From Candidatus Nitrosomarinus sp. (GTDB taxonomy: Archaea; Thermoproteota; Nitrososphaeria; Nitrososphaerales; Nitrosopumilaceae): a DNA stretch of 34,973 nt. Position 1 is the stretch's first letter, and the number at the start of each line of letters is the position of its first letter. This document shows, piece by piece, positions 15,898 to 23,988 of the stretch. A program made the translations under genes and the position numbers. The stretch lies in NCBI GenBank assembly GCA_003702465.1, contig REGF01000004.1, positions 1 through 34,973 on the forward strand, given 5' to 3'. The notes below the pieces were generated by a model. It ran no database searches, had not been told where the DNA came from, and saw only the letters and a program-made list of their open reading frames with translations.

Positions 15898-15911
15898 TGA
15901 TTCAAAATGAA

Positions 15912-16100
15912 TTAATTTTTTAAATTATCTTTAGTAAATAAAATAAAACTAGCACCAAATGAAATTAACATTATAATTCCTGAAACATATGCGAAGTTAA
16001 ATCCATCACCAGGGTGATTTTCTTCATGATAATGATTTATCAAAAAAGTTAATATCAAAAAAGCCACTCCAATAAAAGTTAATTTTCTATGGTTTAACAA
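15912..16100 (-). CDS. Small two-helix membrane protein
   Basis: 62-residue protein starting at TTG 16100. Two hydrophobic segments (LTFIGVAFLILTFLI, about residues 7-21; AYVSGIIMLISFGASFILF, about 37-55) flank a short polar loop rich in His, Glu and Asp (HYHEENHPGDG), which could bind a metal. Last gene before the hairpin terminator, so probably the tail of the ABC operon. Function unknown; the TTG start lacks a strong Shine-Dalgarno, so the exact start is uncertain. Confidence 0.6.
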   Translation of the reverse strand: MLNHRKLTFIGVAFLILTFLINHYHEENHPGDGFNFAYVSGIIMLISFGASFILFTKDNLKN

Positions 16101-16146
16101 TAATTATCAAATAATTAATTACTATATGAATTTAGAAAATTCAACA

Positions 16147-16485
16147 TTACGGATTCTTTTCCATTTGAGACAATTTTACAATAATTTGTTCTAATTCTGA
16201 TTTATTTTCATCAATTACTCGCTTTAAAACTTCAATCTCATTATTTATCTGATTAATGTTTACATCATCAGAATTTTTTATTTCATTTTCTAATTCATTT
16301 AAAATATTTTCATTATATTGATTTATTTTTTCTAATTCATTTTTATATTTTAATAAATTATCATATTGATTAGAAATTTTAGGCATCTCCACCAAATTAG
16401 AATTTGAAATAAACCCTGTTGCAATTATTATACTGCCTATAGATACTACCACAATTAAAACAATTATTGTTAATCTAAGTTTCAT
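16147..16485 (-). CDS. Membrane-anchored coiled-coil protein
   Basis: 112 residues. Residues 5-26 form one hydrophobic segment (signal anchor). The rest is a long, highly charged helix with heptad-like spacing of Leu/Ile (YKNELEKINQYNENILNEL; IEVLKRVIDENKSELEQII), predicted to be an extracytoplasmic coiled coil. It follows the CARDB-like surface protein by 49 nt and the ABC transporter genes. By analogy with FtsEX partners such as EnvC or PcsB, which are extracytoplasmic coiled-coil proteins, it could contact the permease's outer domain. That analogy is inference; no sequence similarity to EnvC is claimed. Confidence 0.72.
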   Translation of the reverse strand: MKLRLTIIVLIVVVSIGSIIIATGFISNSNLVEMPKISNQYDNLLKYKNELEKINQYNENILNELENEIKNSDDVNINQINNEIEVLKRVIDENKSELEQIIVKLSQMEKNP

Positions 16486-16534
16486 TTTTTTATCATATTT
16501 TTTTTCAGATTTAAGATTAATGATTATAATTCAA

Positions 16535-17842
16535 TTATTTTTGGTTTTTACGCCTACGAATCATAAATACTGCAATAGCAATTACCACAATTATTGGAAT
16601 TGCAACATATCCAAGATTAAATTCAGTTTCTTCTTCAACAGAAATTTCATTTACTATAATCGTGGTTTCATATGGTAAGAAAATTTCATCTCTTACACTA
16701 TCCTTGTATCTTACAGTAATTGTTACATCATGTTCACCATATTGTGGTTCACCTTCAAATTCTATTGGAATGTTAAATGGTACTGGAGCATCAGTTTCTA
16801 TTTCATCTATAAATTGAGTATTTGATTTTATATTGGAATTACCATTTGCTTCAAGAGTAACAAATCCAAATAATCCATCTTCATTTCCCTCATTAATTAT
16901 TTCACCAATAACCATTTGAGTACCAGATAATTCAATGACTTTTACATTAAAAATAGTAAGATCAATCAAACCTCTAATGTAAAAATCAAGTATTTTTGAG
17001 ATTGTTTCTTTATCACCATGTGTGTTAAAATATGAAATAGATAACGGAATTCGTAAAGTCTCACCCTTTAATGATTCTGGAACATATACATCTGCAACAA
17101 ATGAATTAAATGATTTGGCTTTAATATTGCCTAGATCCCAACTGGATTCTAAAATTAAAACATTTTCAACATTAGTAATTGATGCAGTATTTGATGATAG
17201 AGATGTTTGAGCATTATCTATAATTACATCTACAGCAGAAATTGGTGCAGTTCCATCATTTACAATATCAATTACAATGTTATTTGATTTCAATGAGGTA
17301 AGAAATGTTTCAGATGCCCTAACGTTAATGGTACTGTCTCCAGTTACTTTAAAATCAAAAGTAGAAAATGATGATCTGACACCAGATTCTCTTAATCTTG
17401 AATAATCTACTTTAACAGTTCCAGAATATTGTTTTATCTCAATATTGTCATCAATATTTACATAAAATGTTAAATGGAAATTTTTTCCTGCTAATGAATT
17501 TGCACTAGTGTTTGCATCAATAGTTGCTCCTGGGCCATCTGAAGCTGAAAATCCAAATGGTAATGAGAGTTGTCCTTCAATTCCAGTAATATCTTGGGTT
17601 CCCACGTTTGCAAATTCAATTGTAAATGGAACATTGTTATCTCCACTTTCAACTTCTATTTTATTATCAAGTGTACCAAAATATGCATCTAATAATTTTA
17701 CATCACCAAAATCTCTCTCAAATGCAGAATCACCAAAATTTCCTGATTGTATAGGTCCATCTTTCCAATCAGCAAATGAAGATGAAACTAACAATGGGAA
17801 AAATCCAATTAAAAATAAAACTGTAAATAATTTCAAATTCAT
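16535..17842 (-). CDS. Surface protein with CARDB-like repeats and C-terminal anchor
   Basis: 435 residues. N-terminal signal peptide (LFTVLFLIGFFPLLVSSSFA), then all-beta extracellular domains in the COG1361/CARDB (NEW3) style: repeated segments such as VPFTIEFANVGTQDITGIEG, NIVIDIVNDGTAPISAVDV and QMVIGEIINEGNEDG share the pattern of strand, N-x-G-turn, strand. A C-terminal hydrophobic helix (LGYVAIPIIVVIAIAVFMI) with a basic RRRKNQK tail anchors it with its body outside. Its ATG overlaps the ABC ATPase stop (TAATG), so it is made together with the transporter. Such proteins are frequent next to MacB-like ABC genes in archaea. Likely an outer partner or substrate-contact protein; the function is not established. 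Confidence 0.87.
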   Translation of the reverse strand: MNLKLFTVLFLIGFFPLLVSSSFADWKDGPIQSGNFGDSAFERDFGDVKLLDAYFGTLDNKIEVESGDNNVPFTIEFANVGTQDITGIEGQLSLPFGFSASDGPGATIDANTSANSLAGKNFHLTFYVNIDDNIEIKQYSGTVKVDYSRLRESGVRSSFSTFDFKVTGDSTINVRASETFLTSLKSNNIVIDIVNDGTAPISAVDVIIDNAQTSLSSNTASITNVENVLILESSWDLGNIKAKSFNSFVADVYVPESLKGETLRIPLSISYFNTHGDKETISKILDFYIRGLIDLTIFNVKVIELSGTQMVIGEIINEGNEDGLFGFVTLEANGNSNIKSNTQFIDEIETDAPVPFNIPIEFEGEPQYGEHDVTITVRYKDSVRDEIFLPYETTIIVNEISVEEETEFNLGYVAIPIIVVIAIAVFMIRRRKNQK

Positions 17843-18549
17843 TATGCTATTAACTCCATTGTTGAAGAAGGTTGTTCACCCTCAAATGCCTTTCCATCTT
17901 TAATTGTGATAATTTTATCAACATTGCCAAAATGTTGTCTATCGTGAGTTACAATTACAAAAGTTTGGTTTAATTTTTTGGCCATAGATTTCATCAAATC
18001 TACAATGATTTGCGATGTTACAGAATCAAGATTTCCTGTAGGTTCATCAGCTAAAACTATTGAAGGTCTATTGATTAAACCTCTTGCAATTGCTACTCTT
18101 TGAGCTTGTCCACCAGAAATTTTATTTGCACGTTTTTTAATTTGATCTTCTAAACCAACTGCTTTAAGTAAATCTCGAGCTTCTTTTTCTGAAGCTGTGT
18201 TAGTTCCAGCAATTTGTCTTGGCAACAAAATATTTTCTAATACTGAAAGATCTGATAAGAGATTAGAAAATTGGAAAATAAATCCTAATTTTTTATTTCT
18301 AAATGAAGATATTTGGTCATCATTAAGAGTTGTAGTGTTAATTCCATCAATGAATACATTTCCAGTAGTAGGTCTATCTAACAATCCAATCATATTTAGT
18401 AATGTAGATTTGCCTGAACCTGACCCACCTACAATTAGAACAACTTGACCTTGTTCAATTGAAAAAGATACATCATCAAGAGCTTTTACTTCAGTATCAC
18501 CATCTCCAAAAATTTTGGTTAAATGATTAACTTCTAAAACTCTAGACAT
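17842..18549 (-). CDS. ABC transporter ATPase, LolD/MacB/FtsE type
   Basis: Cytoplasmic ATPase of a MacB/Lol-type ABC system. 235 residues with Walker A (GGSGSGKST), Q-loop (FIFQFSNLLSDLSVLEN), signature ISGGQAQRVAIARGL, Walker B plus catalytic Glu (IVLADEPTGNLD) and H-loop (IVTHDRQHF). The tight NMIGLLDRPTTG segment is typical of the LolD/MacB/FtsE subgroup. It overlaps the permease gene upstream by 8 nt and the CARDB-like gene downstream by 1 nt. Confidence 0.97.
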   Translation of the reverse strand: MSRVLEVNHLTKIFGDGDTEVKALDDVSFSIEQGQVVLIVGGSGSGKSTLLNMIGLLDRPTTGNVFIDGINTTTLNDDQISSFRNKKLGFIFQFSNLLSDLSVLENILLPRQIAGTNTASEKEARDLLKAVGLEDQIKKRANKISGGQAQRVAIARGLINRPSIVLADEPTGNLDSVTSQIIVDLMKSMAKKLNQTFVIVTHDRQHFGNVDKIITIKDGKAFEGEQPSSTMELIA

Positions 18550-19729
18550 TTCTCATTGCCTCCACAGGTTGTAATTTTGTAGCTCTGTAAGATGGGTATA
18601 ACGACGCAATTATAGCCAAAATAAATGAGGCTAAGGCTGTTTGAATAATTTTTTCCCAATTATAGCTAACCTCAAGTGGCAAACTGTTATTGAATGACAT
18701 TTTGGTTTCTTTTGCGTAGAAAGTATATCCTAATCCAGCTGCAGTTCCTACCCCTGCACCAATTGCTCCAATTAACATTCCCTGGAAAATAAAAATTATC
18801 AAAATATCTTTTCTTTTAGCACCAATTGCTCTCATTACACCAATTTCTTTAGTTTTTCCGTTAACTAACATCATTTGAATTGTAACAATTGCAAATGCGG
18901 ATGACATCATTCCGAAATATCCAATCATGTTAATCATAGCTATACCAGATCTAAAACCAGCAAGTTGTTCTTCTGCAGATTCCTCTATAGTCTCTGCAAG
19001 AAAATCATCATTTGGAAATGATAACAAAAAGAATTCTTTTACTTCAAATGCTTTAGATGGATCATTTAGTTTTACCATAATGGAACCAGTTTGATCTTCT
19101 CTATTTGTCATATCACGTAAAGTATCAATGTGTATAACAGAACTATAATCAAATCCTTGACCTCCTGGAGATTTTGCAATTCCAGATACTGTGAATCTTT
19201 TTGTTTGTTCTTCACCCCATCTATCAATAATTGTGACTTTAACATTATCTCCAACAGCTGCTCCTCCAAGATCTTCTGAAACGCTATTTCCTAATACAAT
19301 TGAATTTCTTGAAAAAACGTAAGTTCCTTCTGCAACGGTTTCATGAACAGTTGATGCTCTAATATCATTAAATGGATCTACACCAACTACAGGGATTCTT
19401 GTTTTTTCAATTAATTGACCATTTTTTGTTATTTCCATTTCAGCAGTGGCCGAAAGCCGCGGTGTCGCCGCTTCAACATATGAAATTCTTTCAAACCAAC
19501 TAACTATTGATGAATCAGATTTTTCAATATAATCATCTTCATTGGTAACAAGAATGTCACCATTACGATATTCACTAATATCTCTGACAATTGCATCAAA
19601 GAGTCCTTGAAAAATTACAAAATTAACATGAATTACTAAAATTCCAATAGTTACAGCTAAAACTGCACCAATCAAACTACCTTTTTTGTTAAATAGCATT
19701 CTTTTGGCTAATTTCATTCGGTAATCCAT
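18542..19729 (-). CDS. FtsX/MacB-type ABC permease
   Basis: 395-residue permease with the FtsX/MacB layout: one N-terminal membrane segment (about 15-40, LIGAVLAVTIGILVIHV), a large extracytoplasmic domain (about 45-255), and three C-terminal segments (IGYFGMMSSAFAIVTIQ; FIFQGMLIGAIGAGVG; ALASFILAIIASLYPS). The conserved KEIGVMRAIGAKRKDIL coupling segment and C-terminal PSYRATKLQPVEAMRNV are family signatures. These systems move lipids or peptides or transmit force across the membrane rather than importing solutes. First gene of a five-gene operon; a TATA-like box lies 27 nt upstream. Substrate unknown. Confidence 0.95.
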   Translation of the reverse strand: MDYRMKLAKRMLFNKKGSLIGAVLAVTIGILVIHVNFVIFQGLFDAIVRDISEYRNGDILVTNEDDYIEKSDSSIVSWFERISYVEAATPRLSATAEMEITKNGQLIEKTRIPVVGVDPFNDIRASTVHETVAEGTYVFSRNSIVLGNSVSEDLGGAAVGDNVKVTIIDRWGEEQTKRFTVSGIAKSPGGQGFDYSSVIHIDTLRDMTNREDQTGSIMVKLNDPSKAFEVKEFFLLSFPNDDFLAETIEESAEEQLAGFRSGIAMINMIGYFGMMSSAFAIVTIQMMLVNGKTKEIGVMRAIGAKRKDILIIFIFQGMLIGAIGAGVGTAAGLGYTFYAKETKMSFNNSLPLEVSYNWEKIIQTALASFILAIIASLYPSYRATKLQPVEAMRNV

Positions 19730-19750
19730 ATAATTACAGAAAAAGTCTGA

Positions 19751-19760
19751 TATTTAACAC
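19751..19760 (-). promoter_or_regulatory. TATA-like box for the ABC operon
   Basis: Minus-strand TGTTAAATAT centred about 27 nt before ATG 19729, within the gap shared with the divergent regulator gene. Confidence 0.5.
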
Positions 19761-19773
19761 ATTTTATTCCTAG

Positions 19774-19784
19774 TGCTAAATTAC
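19774..19784. promoter_or_regulatory. Possible operator GTGCTAAATTA
   Basis: This 11-mer lies between the divergent ABC permease and two-HTH regulator genes. The same 11 bases occur in the loop and stem of the hairpin that ends the ABC operon (minus strand, 15885-15895). It might be a regulator site, or coincidence in AT-rich DNA. Confidence 0.25.
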
Positions 19785-19844
19785 AGACAATTTTATATCA
19801 TATTAGTTATTTCTATATTTTGTGGAGGCACAATAAGTGACATA

Positions 19845-20747
19845 ATGGACAATTTTGACATACAAATTCTTAGTAAATTATTAAACAATTGCAGAGAATC
19901 TGACAGACAAATTGGAATAGAATTAGGAATGTCGGGAGGAGCAGTTAACTCACGTATACGTAAAATGCAGAAACTTGAGATAATTGAAAAATTCTTTGTA
20001 AAAGTTGAGCCACCTGTATTAGGATATGGTATTTTGTATTTTGTTGTATCAGGAGAAAATATGAAAGAAGTACTTGAGCAAGTTAGTTTAGTAGGAGAAC
20101 CCAATTTTGTAGTCCCCTGTGTTGGAGGCATTACAGTTTGTAGCATAATTGTTAAAGAAAATTTAGAACAAAAAATTGAACTTGCAAAAAAATTAATGAA
20201 AGATTTCAAAGTATTATCAATCTTTGAAGCAGAAAATCCTGGATTCAAAAAAAATCTTACAAAAACAGATTTACAGATTTTGGATGAATTAATAAAAAAT
20301 CCAAGACAAAAAATTGAAACTGTTGCAAAAAATACAAAAATGTCAACAAAAACAATCACAAGATGTATTGAAAAATTGCAAAAAAATGAAGGAATTCAGT
20401 TTACTACATTATATGATCCTAAAAAAATAAAAAAATACATTCCATACGCAATAATTACATGGGTAGAAGGAGATTTGAAAGAAACATTAGAAAAAATGAA
20501 TAAAGAATTTTCTAATACATATTTACAAATTCCATTTATTGCAAAAAATCAAATTGTATTATTTATGTATAGTAATGATATCTATAAAATGGATGAATTA
20601 ACACAAAAAGTTAGAAATCTTAAGAATGTTAAATCAGCAGATCTGTTTATTCCGAAAAAAATTTCATTTTATGATGAATGGATAAAAACAGCAATAGTAG
20701 ATTTAAAAAAATCATCTAAATTACATTTAACATACCAAATAAATTAA
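19845..20747 (+). CDS. Lrp/AsnC-type regulator with two HTH domains
   Basis: DNA-binding transcription regulator. The track start (19773) adds 24 hydrophobic residues unlike the family; ATG 19845 (MDNFDIQIL) gives the normal AsnC-family start and 300 residues. The first winged helix spans about residues 2-55 (DRQIGIELGMSGGAVNSRIRKMQ). A second, at about 141-195 (KTDLQILDELIKNPRQKIETVAKN), repeats the same pattern, each followed by an alpha/beta segment. Proteins that duplicate the Lrp unit are common in archaea. It is divergent from the ABC operon with 115 nt between the starts, so control of that operon is a reasonable inference. Confidence 0.85.
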   Translation: MDNFDIQILSKLLNNCRESDRQIGIELGMSGGAVNSRIRKMQKLEIIEKFFVKVEPPVLGYGILYFVVSGENMKEVLEQVSLVGEPNFVVPCVGGITVCSIIVKENLEQKIELAKKLMKDFKVLSIFEAENPGFKKNLTKTDLQILDELIKNPRQKIETVAKNTKMSTKTITRCIEKLQKNEGIQFTTLYDPKKIKKYIPYAIITWVEGDLKETLEKMNKEFSNTYLQIPFIAKNQIVLFMYSNDIYKMDELTQKVRNLKNVKSADLFIPKKISFYDEWIKTAIVDLKKSSKLHLTYQIN

Positions 20748-20759
20748 ATAATAATATTA

Positions 20760-21287
20760 TTGAAAACTATTGTGAAAAAACAAAAAATCTATGAGGGGAA
20801 AATTTTAGGTCTTAGTATTTACACTGGTAAGATAGAAGGAAGAAAAGTAAAACGTGAAGTTATAGAACATAGAGGTGCAGCAGCTATACTTGCTTTTGAT
20901 GAAGATGATAAAGTCATTTTAGTTAAACAACACAGATTTCCACATGGATATGTTTTAGAAATACCAGCAGGAACATTAGAAAAAAAAGAGGCTCCAATTA
21001 AGTGCGCATTTAGGGAATTAGAAGAAGAAACAGGTTATAGTGCAAAAAAAATGAGTCCACTGATAACATATTACCCATCAATTGGCTATAATGCAGAGGT
21101 AATTCATTGCTTTTTAGCCTCAGGCCTAAAGAAAAGAGGAGAATTACAATTAGATGATGATGAAATTTTATCAGTAGTTAAAATGAATTTAAAAAAAGTG
21201 ATTAGAATGATTAAGACTGGAGAAATTCAAGATTCAAAAACAATATGTGCAATTTTGACATATGCATCAAAAAAGAAACTAAATTAG
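20760..21287 (+). CDS. Nudix hydrolase, ADP-ribose pyrophosphatase-like
   Basis: Hydrolyses a nucleoside diphosphate linked to another group, probably ADP-ribose to AMP and ribose-5-phosphate. The complete Nudix box runs from Gly71 (GTLEKKEAPIKCAFRELEEE, then TG). The preceding EHRGAAAIL, VKQHRFPHG and LEIPAG segments are typical of the ADP-ribose subgroup. 175 residues is normal. The start is TTG 20760 in the track; an in-frame GTG at 20772 is equally possible. It follows the two-HTH regulator by 12 nt, so the two may be co-transcribed. Its stop abuts that of the convergent AbrB-PhoU gene with no gap. Confidence 0.93.
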   Translation: MKTIVKKQKIYEGKILGLSIYTGKIEGRKVKREVIEHRGAAAILAFDEDDKVILVKQHRFPHGYVLEIPAGTLEKKEAPIKCAFRELEEETGYSAKKMSPLITYYPSIGYNAEVIHCFLASGLKKRGELQLDDDEILSVVKMNLKKVIRMIKTGEIQDSKTICAILTYASKKKLN

Positions 21288-22268
21288 TTATTCATTATAG
21301 ATTGGTTGCACAAGGTCAGCAAGATCACCCCACGATTGCGCAATTCTCTCAAACATATAGATAAGATCTAAAAAATCAATTGGAATTTGTTTTTTATTTT
21401 CTAAATTTGTTCTAAATAGACTAAGTTTTTTTTCATATTCTTTATGTAAAGATATAGATTCTATAGCTAAAAGTCGATCAGGTTTTGTAAATGCATCAAT
21501 AGATTTTTCAGCTATTGAATTAAATCCTCTAACAACATCATACATTTTTGTTGAATAATCTTTTGGTAAGGATGAATTATAAATCAAAGTTGATAATTCT
21601 ACAATGATATCACCAGCATTTTCAAGAATATTTGCTGCAACTCTATAATCAAGAATATCGATATTTTCTAAATTAAATGTGTTAGCTAATCTTCTATCAA
21701 CAAGTGTACTACGAATTAAACGAACTAGTAAAAAGTATTGGCGATTTACTTCTATATCACGGTTAGATAATGATTTCAAATTTGATTTATCATCAGAAAT
21801 TAATGCATTAGTAACATCATCATACATTCCTAGTGCAATAGAACTCATTCGTTTGAGAATTTTTTCAGGATTTAATGTAGTAGAATCTAAAAGAAATTGC
21901 ATGTTAATGTGAGATGCATCTTCTTCAATTATCTCCATTCCAACTAAGCGTCTCATTGAATTACGAATTTGTTCTCTATCTTCACCAGATATCATTGATT
22001 TTGAATTTATTTCAATTACATCATAACCCAATAGATATGCACCAGTAATATCAGCTACAATATTTTCTTCTTTATGTAAAGGATATGAAATTACAAGTTC
22101 TTTAGTTGGTCGAATTTCTTTATTTGTAGAAATTGAAATATTATCATTACCGGTTTCAATTTCAACTTGAGCACCTTTATCCAAATTATTTGCATCAATC
22201 CATTCTTTTGGTAAAGAAACTAAGATGCTACTTCCAATTTTTTGTAGGCGTCGAATGAATTTAGTCAA
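21288..22268 (-). CDS. AbrB-PhoU fusion regulator (phosphate-uptake type)
   Basis: 326 residues combining an N-terminal SpoVT/AbrB-like DNA-binding domain (about 1-45, LQKIGSSILVSLPKEWIDANNL) with helical PhoU-type bundles (about 110-320). This fusion is an archaeal form of PhoU, thought to link phosphate status to transcription or transport. Starts at TTG 22268; no ATG occurs near the N-terminus. No phosphate-transport genes are in the window, so what it controls is unknown. Upstream AT-rich DNA contains a repeated CTAATTT/ACTAATTT that could be an operator but may only reflect base composition. Divergent from the CoA operon. Confidence 0.9.
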   Translation of the reverse strand: MTKFIRRLQKIGSSILVSLPKEWIDANNLDKGAQVEIETGNDNISISTNKEIRPTKELVISYPLHKEENIVADITGAYLLGYDVIEINSKSMISGEDREQIRNSMRRLVGMEIIEEDASHINMQFLLDSTTLNPEKILKRMSSIALGMYDDVTNALISDDKSNLKSLSNRDIEVNRQYFLLVRLIRSTLVDRRLANTFNLENIDILDYRVAANILENAGDIIVELSTLIYNSSLPKDYSTKMYDVVRGFNSIAEKSIDAFTKPDRLLAIESISLHKEYEKKLSLFRTNLENKKQIPIDFLDLIYMFERIAQSWGDLADLVQPIYNE

Positions 22269-22300
22269 TTTATACTAATTTAACTAATTTAAGCCATATT

Positions 22301-22310
22301 CTTATATTTT
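22301..22310 (+). promoter_or_regulatory. TATA-like box for the CoA operon
   Basis: CTTATATTTT centred about 28 nt before ATG 22334, predicting a leaderless transcript for pantoate kinase and the genes after it. Confidence 0.5.
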
Positions 22311-22333
22311 GTCTAAAATTTAAACTCAAAATA

Positions 22334-23245
22334 ATGGAAGCTGTAGCATTTTGTCCTGCACACATAACTGGATTTTTCAAAGCTCATGTTAATCAAGATG
22401 AAAGAATTTTAGAAAATTTAGGTTCAACTGGAGCAGGATTTTCAATAAAACAAGGAGTTACTACATCAGTTAAAATCAATATTAAAAATAATGACAAAGA
22501 AAATTTTCAAATTATTACAAAAGGATACAAACCTGATAAAACAAATATTTCAGAATATGTCATAAAAGAATTTTTGAAACTAGGAGAATTTTCAAACTTA
22601 TTTTTTAATATCGAACATGAAATAACAATTCCTGTAGGATATGGACTTGGTTCAAGTAGTGCAGTTGCTTTATCACTTGCATTTGCATTAGATCAGGCTC
22701 TTAAAACAAATTTAGATAAAAAAATTATTGGACAAATTGCACATAATGCAGAAGTTAATTGTAAAACAGGCTTAGGAGATGTATTGGCATCATATTATGG
22801 TGGTTTTGAAATTAGAGATAAACCAGGAGCACCAGGAATTGGTCATGTTGAAAAAATTAATTTAGAAAAAATTTCTATCATTATGATATGTTTTTCTCCA
22901 ATTTCTACAAATAAATTCATCAAAGAAAGATTACCACAAATAAATGGTCTAGGTGGAAAAATGGTTAATCAATTATTAAAATCAAAAGACTATGAACACT
23001 TTCAAGATATGTCATTAGAATTTGCAAAATATGTTGATGTAATGACACCAAGAATGCAAAAAGTTGTTGATGAATTATCTCAAAATAATATTAAATGTGG
23101 AATTGCATTATTTGGTGAAACAATTTTTTCCATGGTTCCAAAAGAAAAAGAAGATACAGTTGTAAGAATTTTAGAAAAATTTTCTGAGGGAGAGATAATT
23201 AAATCAGAATTAGATCAAGTAGGTGCTCGAATTCTTAATAATTAA
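22334..23245 (+). CDS. Pantoate kinase (archaeal CoA pathway)
   Basis: GHMP-family kinase converting pantoate to 4-phosphopantoate, the archaeal replacement for the pantothenate-first route. 303 residues. N-terminal CPAHITGFFKAH, the phosphate loop IPVGYGLGSSSAVALSLAFALD, and a late GIALFGETIF segment are as in archaeal pantoate kinases. Assignment is strongly supported by the next gene, phosphopantothenate synthetase (starts 3 nt after this stop), then panB and coaBC. Other GHMP kinases (homoserine, mevalonate) are unlikely given this context. Confidence 0.95.
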   Translation: MEAVAFCPAHITGFFKAHVNQDERILENLGSTGAGFSIKQGVTTSVKINIKNNDKENFQIITKGYKPDKTNISEYVIKEFLKLGEFSNLFFNIEHEITIPVGYGLGSSSAVALSLAFALDQALKTNLDKKIIGQIAHNAEVNCKTGLGDVLASYYGGFEIRDKPGAPGIGHVEKINLEKISIIMICFSPISTNKFIKERLPQINGLGGKMVNQLLKSKDYEHFQDMSLEFAKYVDVMTPRMQKVVDELSQNNIKCGIALFGETIFSMVPKEKEDTVVRILEKFSEGEIIKSELDQVGARILNN

Positions 23246-23247
23246 AA

Positions 23248-23988
23248 ATGACATTGATTCCTAAATCACATCCTAGGTTAGATTCTCTCTTAATTCGTGA
23301 AAAATTAGTGAAAGGATTTGATAATAATTTAGTAGCCAAAGAAGGTCTATTAGCTCATGGTAGAGGAGAAACATTTGATTATCTATTAGGTGAAAAAACC
23401 TCAAAATCAGCTAAAGAAGCGATAAAAGCTGCTGCATTTATGCTCACAAATGCACAAAATTCTGTAATTTCAGTGAATGGTAATTTTGCTGCTTTATGCC
23501 CACAAGAAATAATTCAATTAGCAAACTATACGAATTCAAAAATTGAAGTAAATTTATTCTATTCAACTGAAAAACGTAAAAAAGCAATTACTAAAATTTT
23601 AAAAAAATCAGGGGCGAAAGAAATTTTTGGCTTAAATAAAAAATCATCTGTAAAATTATCAGGAATCGATAGTAATAGGAGAATTGTGGATAAAAATGGA
23701 ATATTTTCAGCAGATGTTGTATTAGTTCCATTAGAAGATGGAGATAGAACAATTGCATTAAAAAAAGCAAAAAAGAAAATTATTACATTTGATTTGAATC
23801 CACTTTCAAGAACTGCTCAAACGGCAGATATTACAATAGTGGATAATGTAATACGTGCAATGAAGTTACTAGTAATAGAATCAAAAAAGAAAACACAAAA
23901 AATGTCAAATTATGATAATAAAAAAAATCTTCAAGTATCAATTTTAGAAATTAAAAAAAATTTAGAGAGACGAGCAAAAAATGCATAA
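23248..23988 (+). CDS. 4-phosphopantoate-beta-alanine ligase (phosphopantothenate synthetase)
   Basis: Joins 4-phosphopantoate and beta-alanine using ATP to give 4-phosphopantothenate. 246 residues of the DUF137 family. Family motifs: HPRLDSLLIREKLVKGF, GLLAHGRGETFDYLLGE, SVISVNGNFAAL and FDLNPLSRTAQTADI. Length matches the family (about 250-260). It sits between pantoate kinase (2-nt gap) and panB, whose start it overlaps by 8 nt, so the unit is translated together. The Lys-rich C-terminal tail (SKKKTQKMSNYDNKKN) is less conserved. Confidence 0.96.
   Translation: MTLIPKSHPRLDSLLIREKLVKGFDNNLVAKEGLLAHGRGETFDYLLGEKTSKSAKEAIKAAAFMLTNAQNSVISVNGNFAALCPQEIIQLANYTNSKIEVNLFYSTEKRKKAITKILKKSGAKEIFGLNKKSSVKLSGIDSNRRIVDKNGIFSADVVLVPLEDGDRTIALKKAKKKIITFDLNPLSRTAQTADITIVDNVIRAMKLLVIESKKKTQKMSNYDNKKNLQVSILEIKKNLERRAKNA

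Noticed and set aside
19793-20359. 188-aa minus-strand ORF opposite the two-HTH regulator
   Set aside because: Product is Phe/Ser/Ile-rich shadow translation; the plus-strand frame has clear Lrp-type domains.
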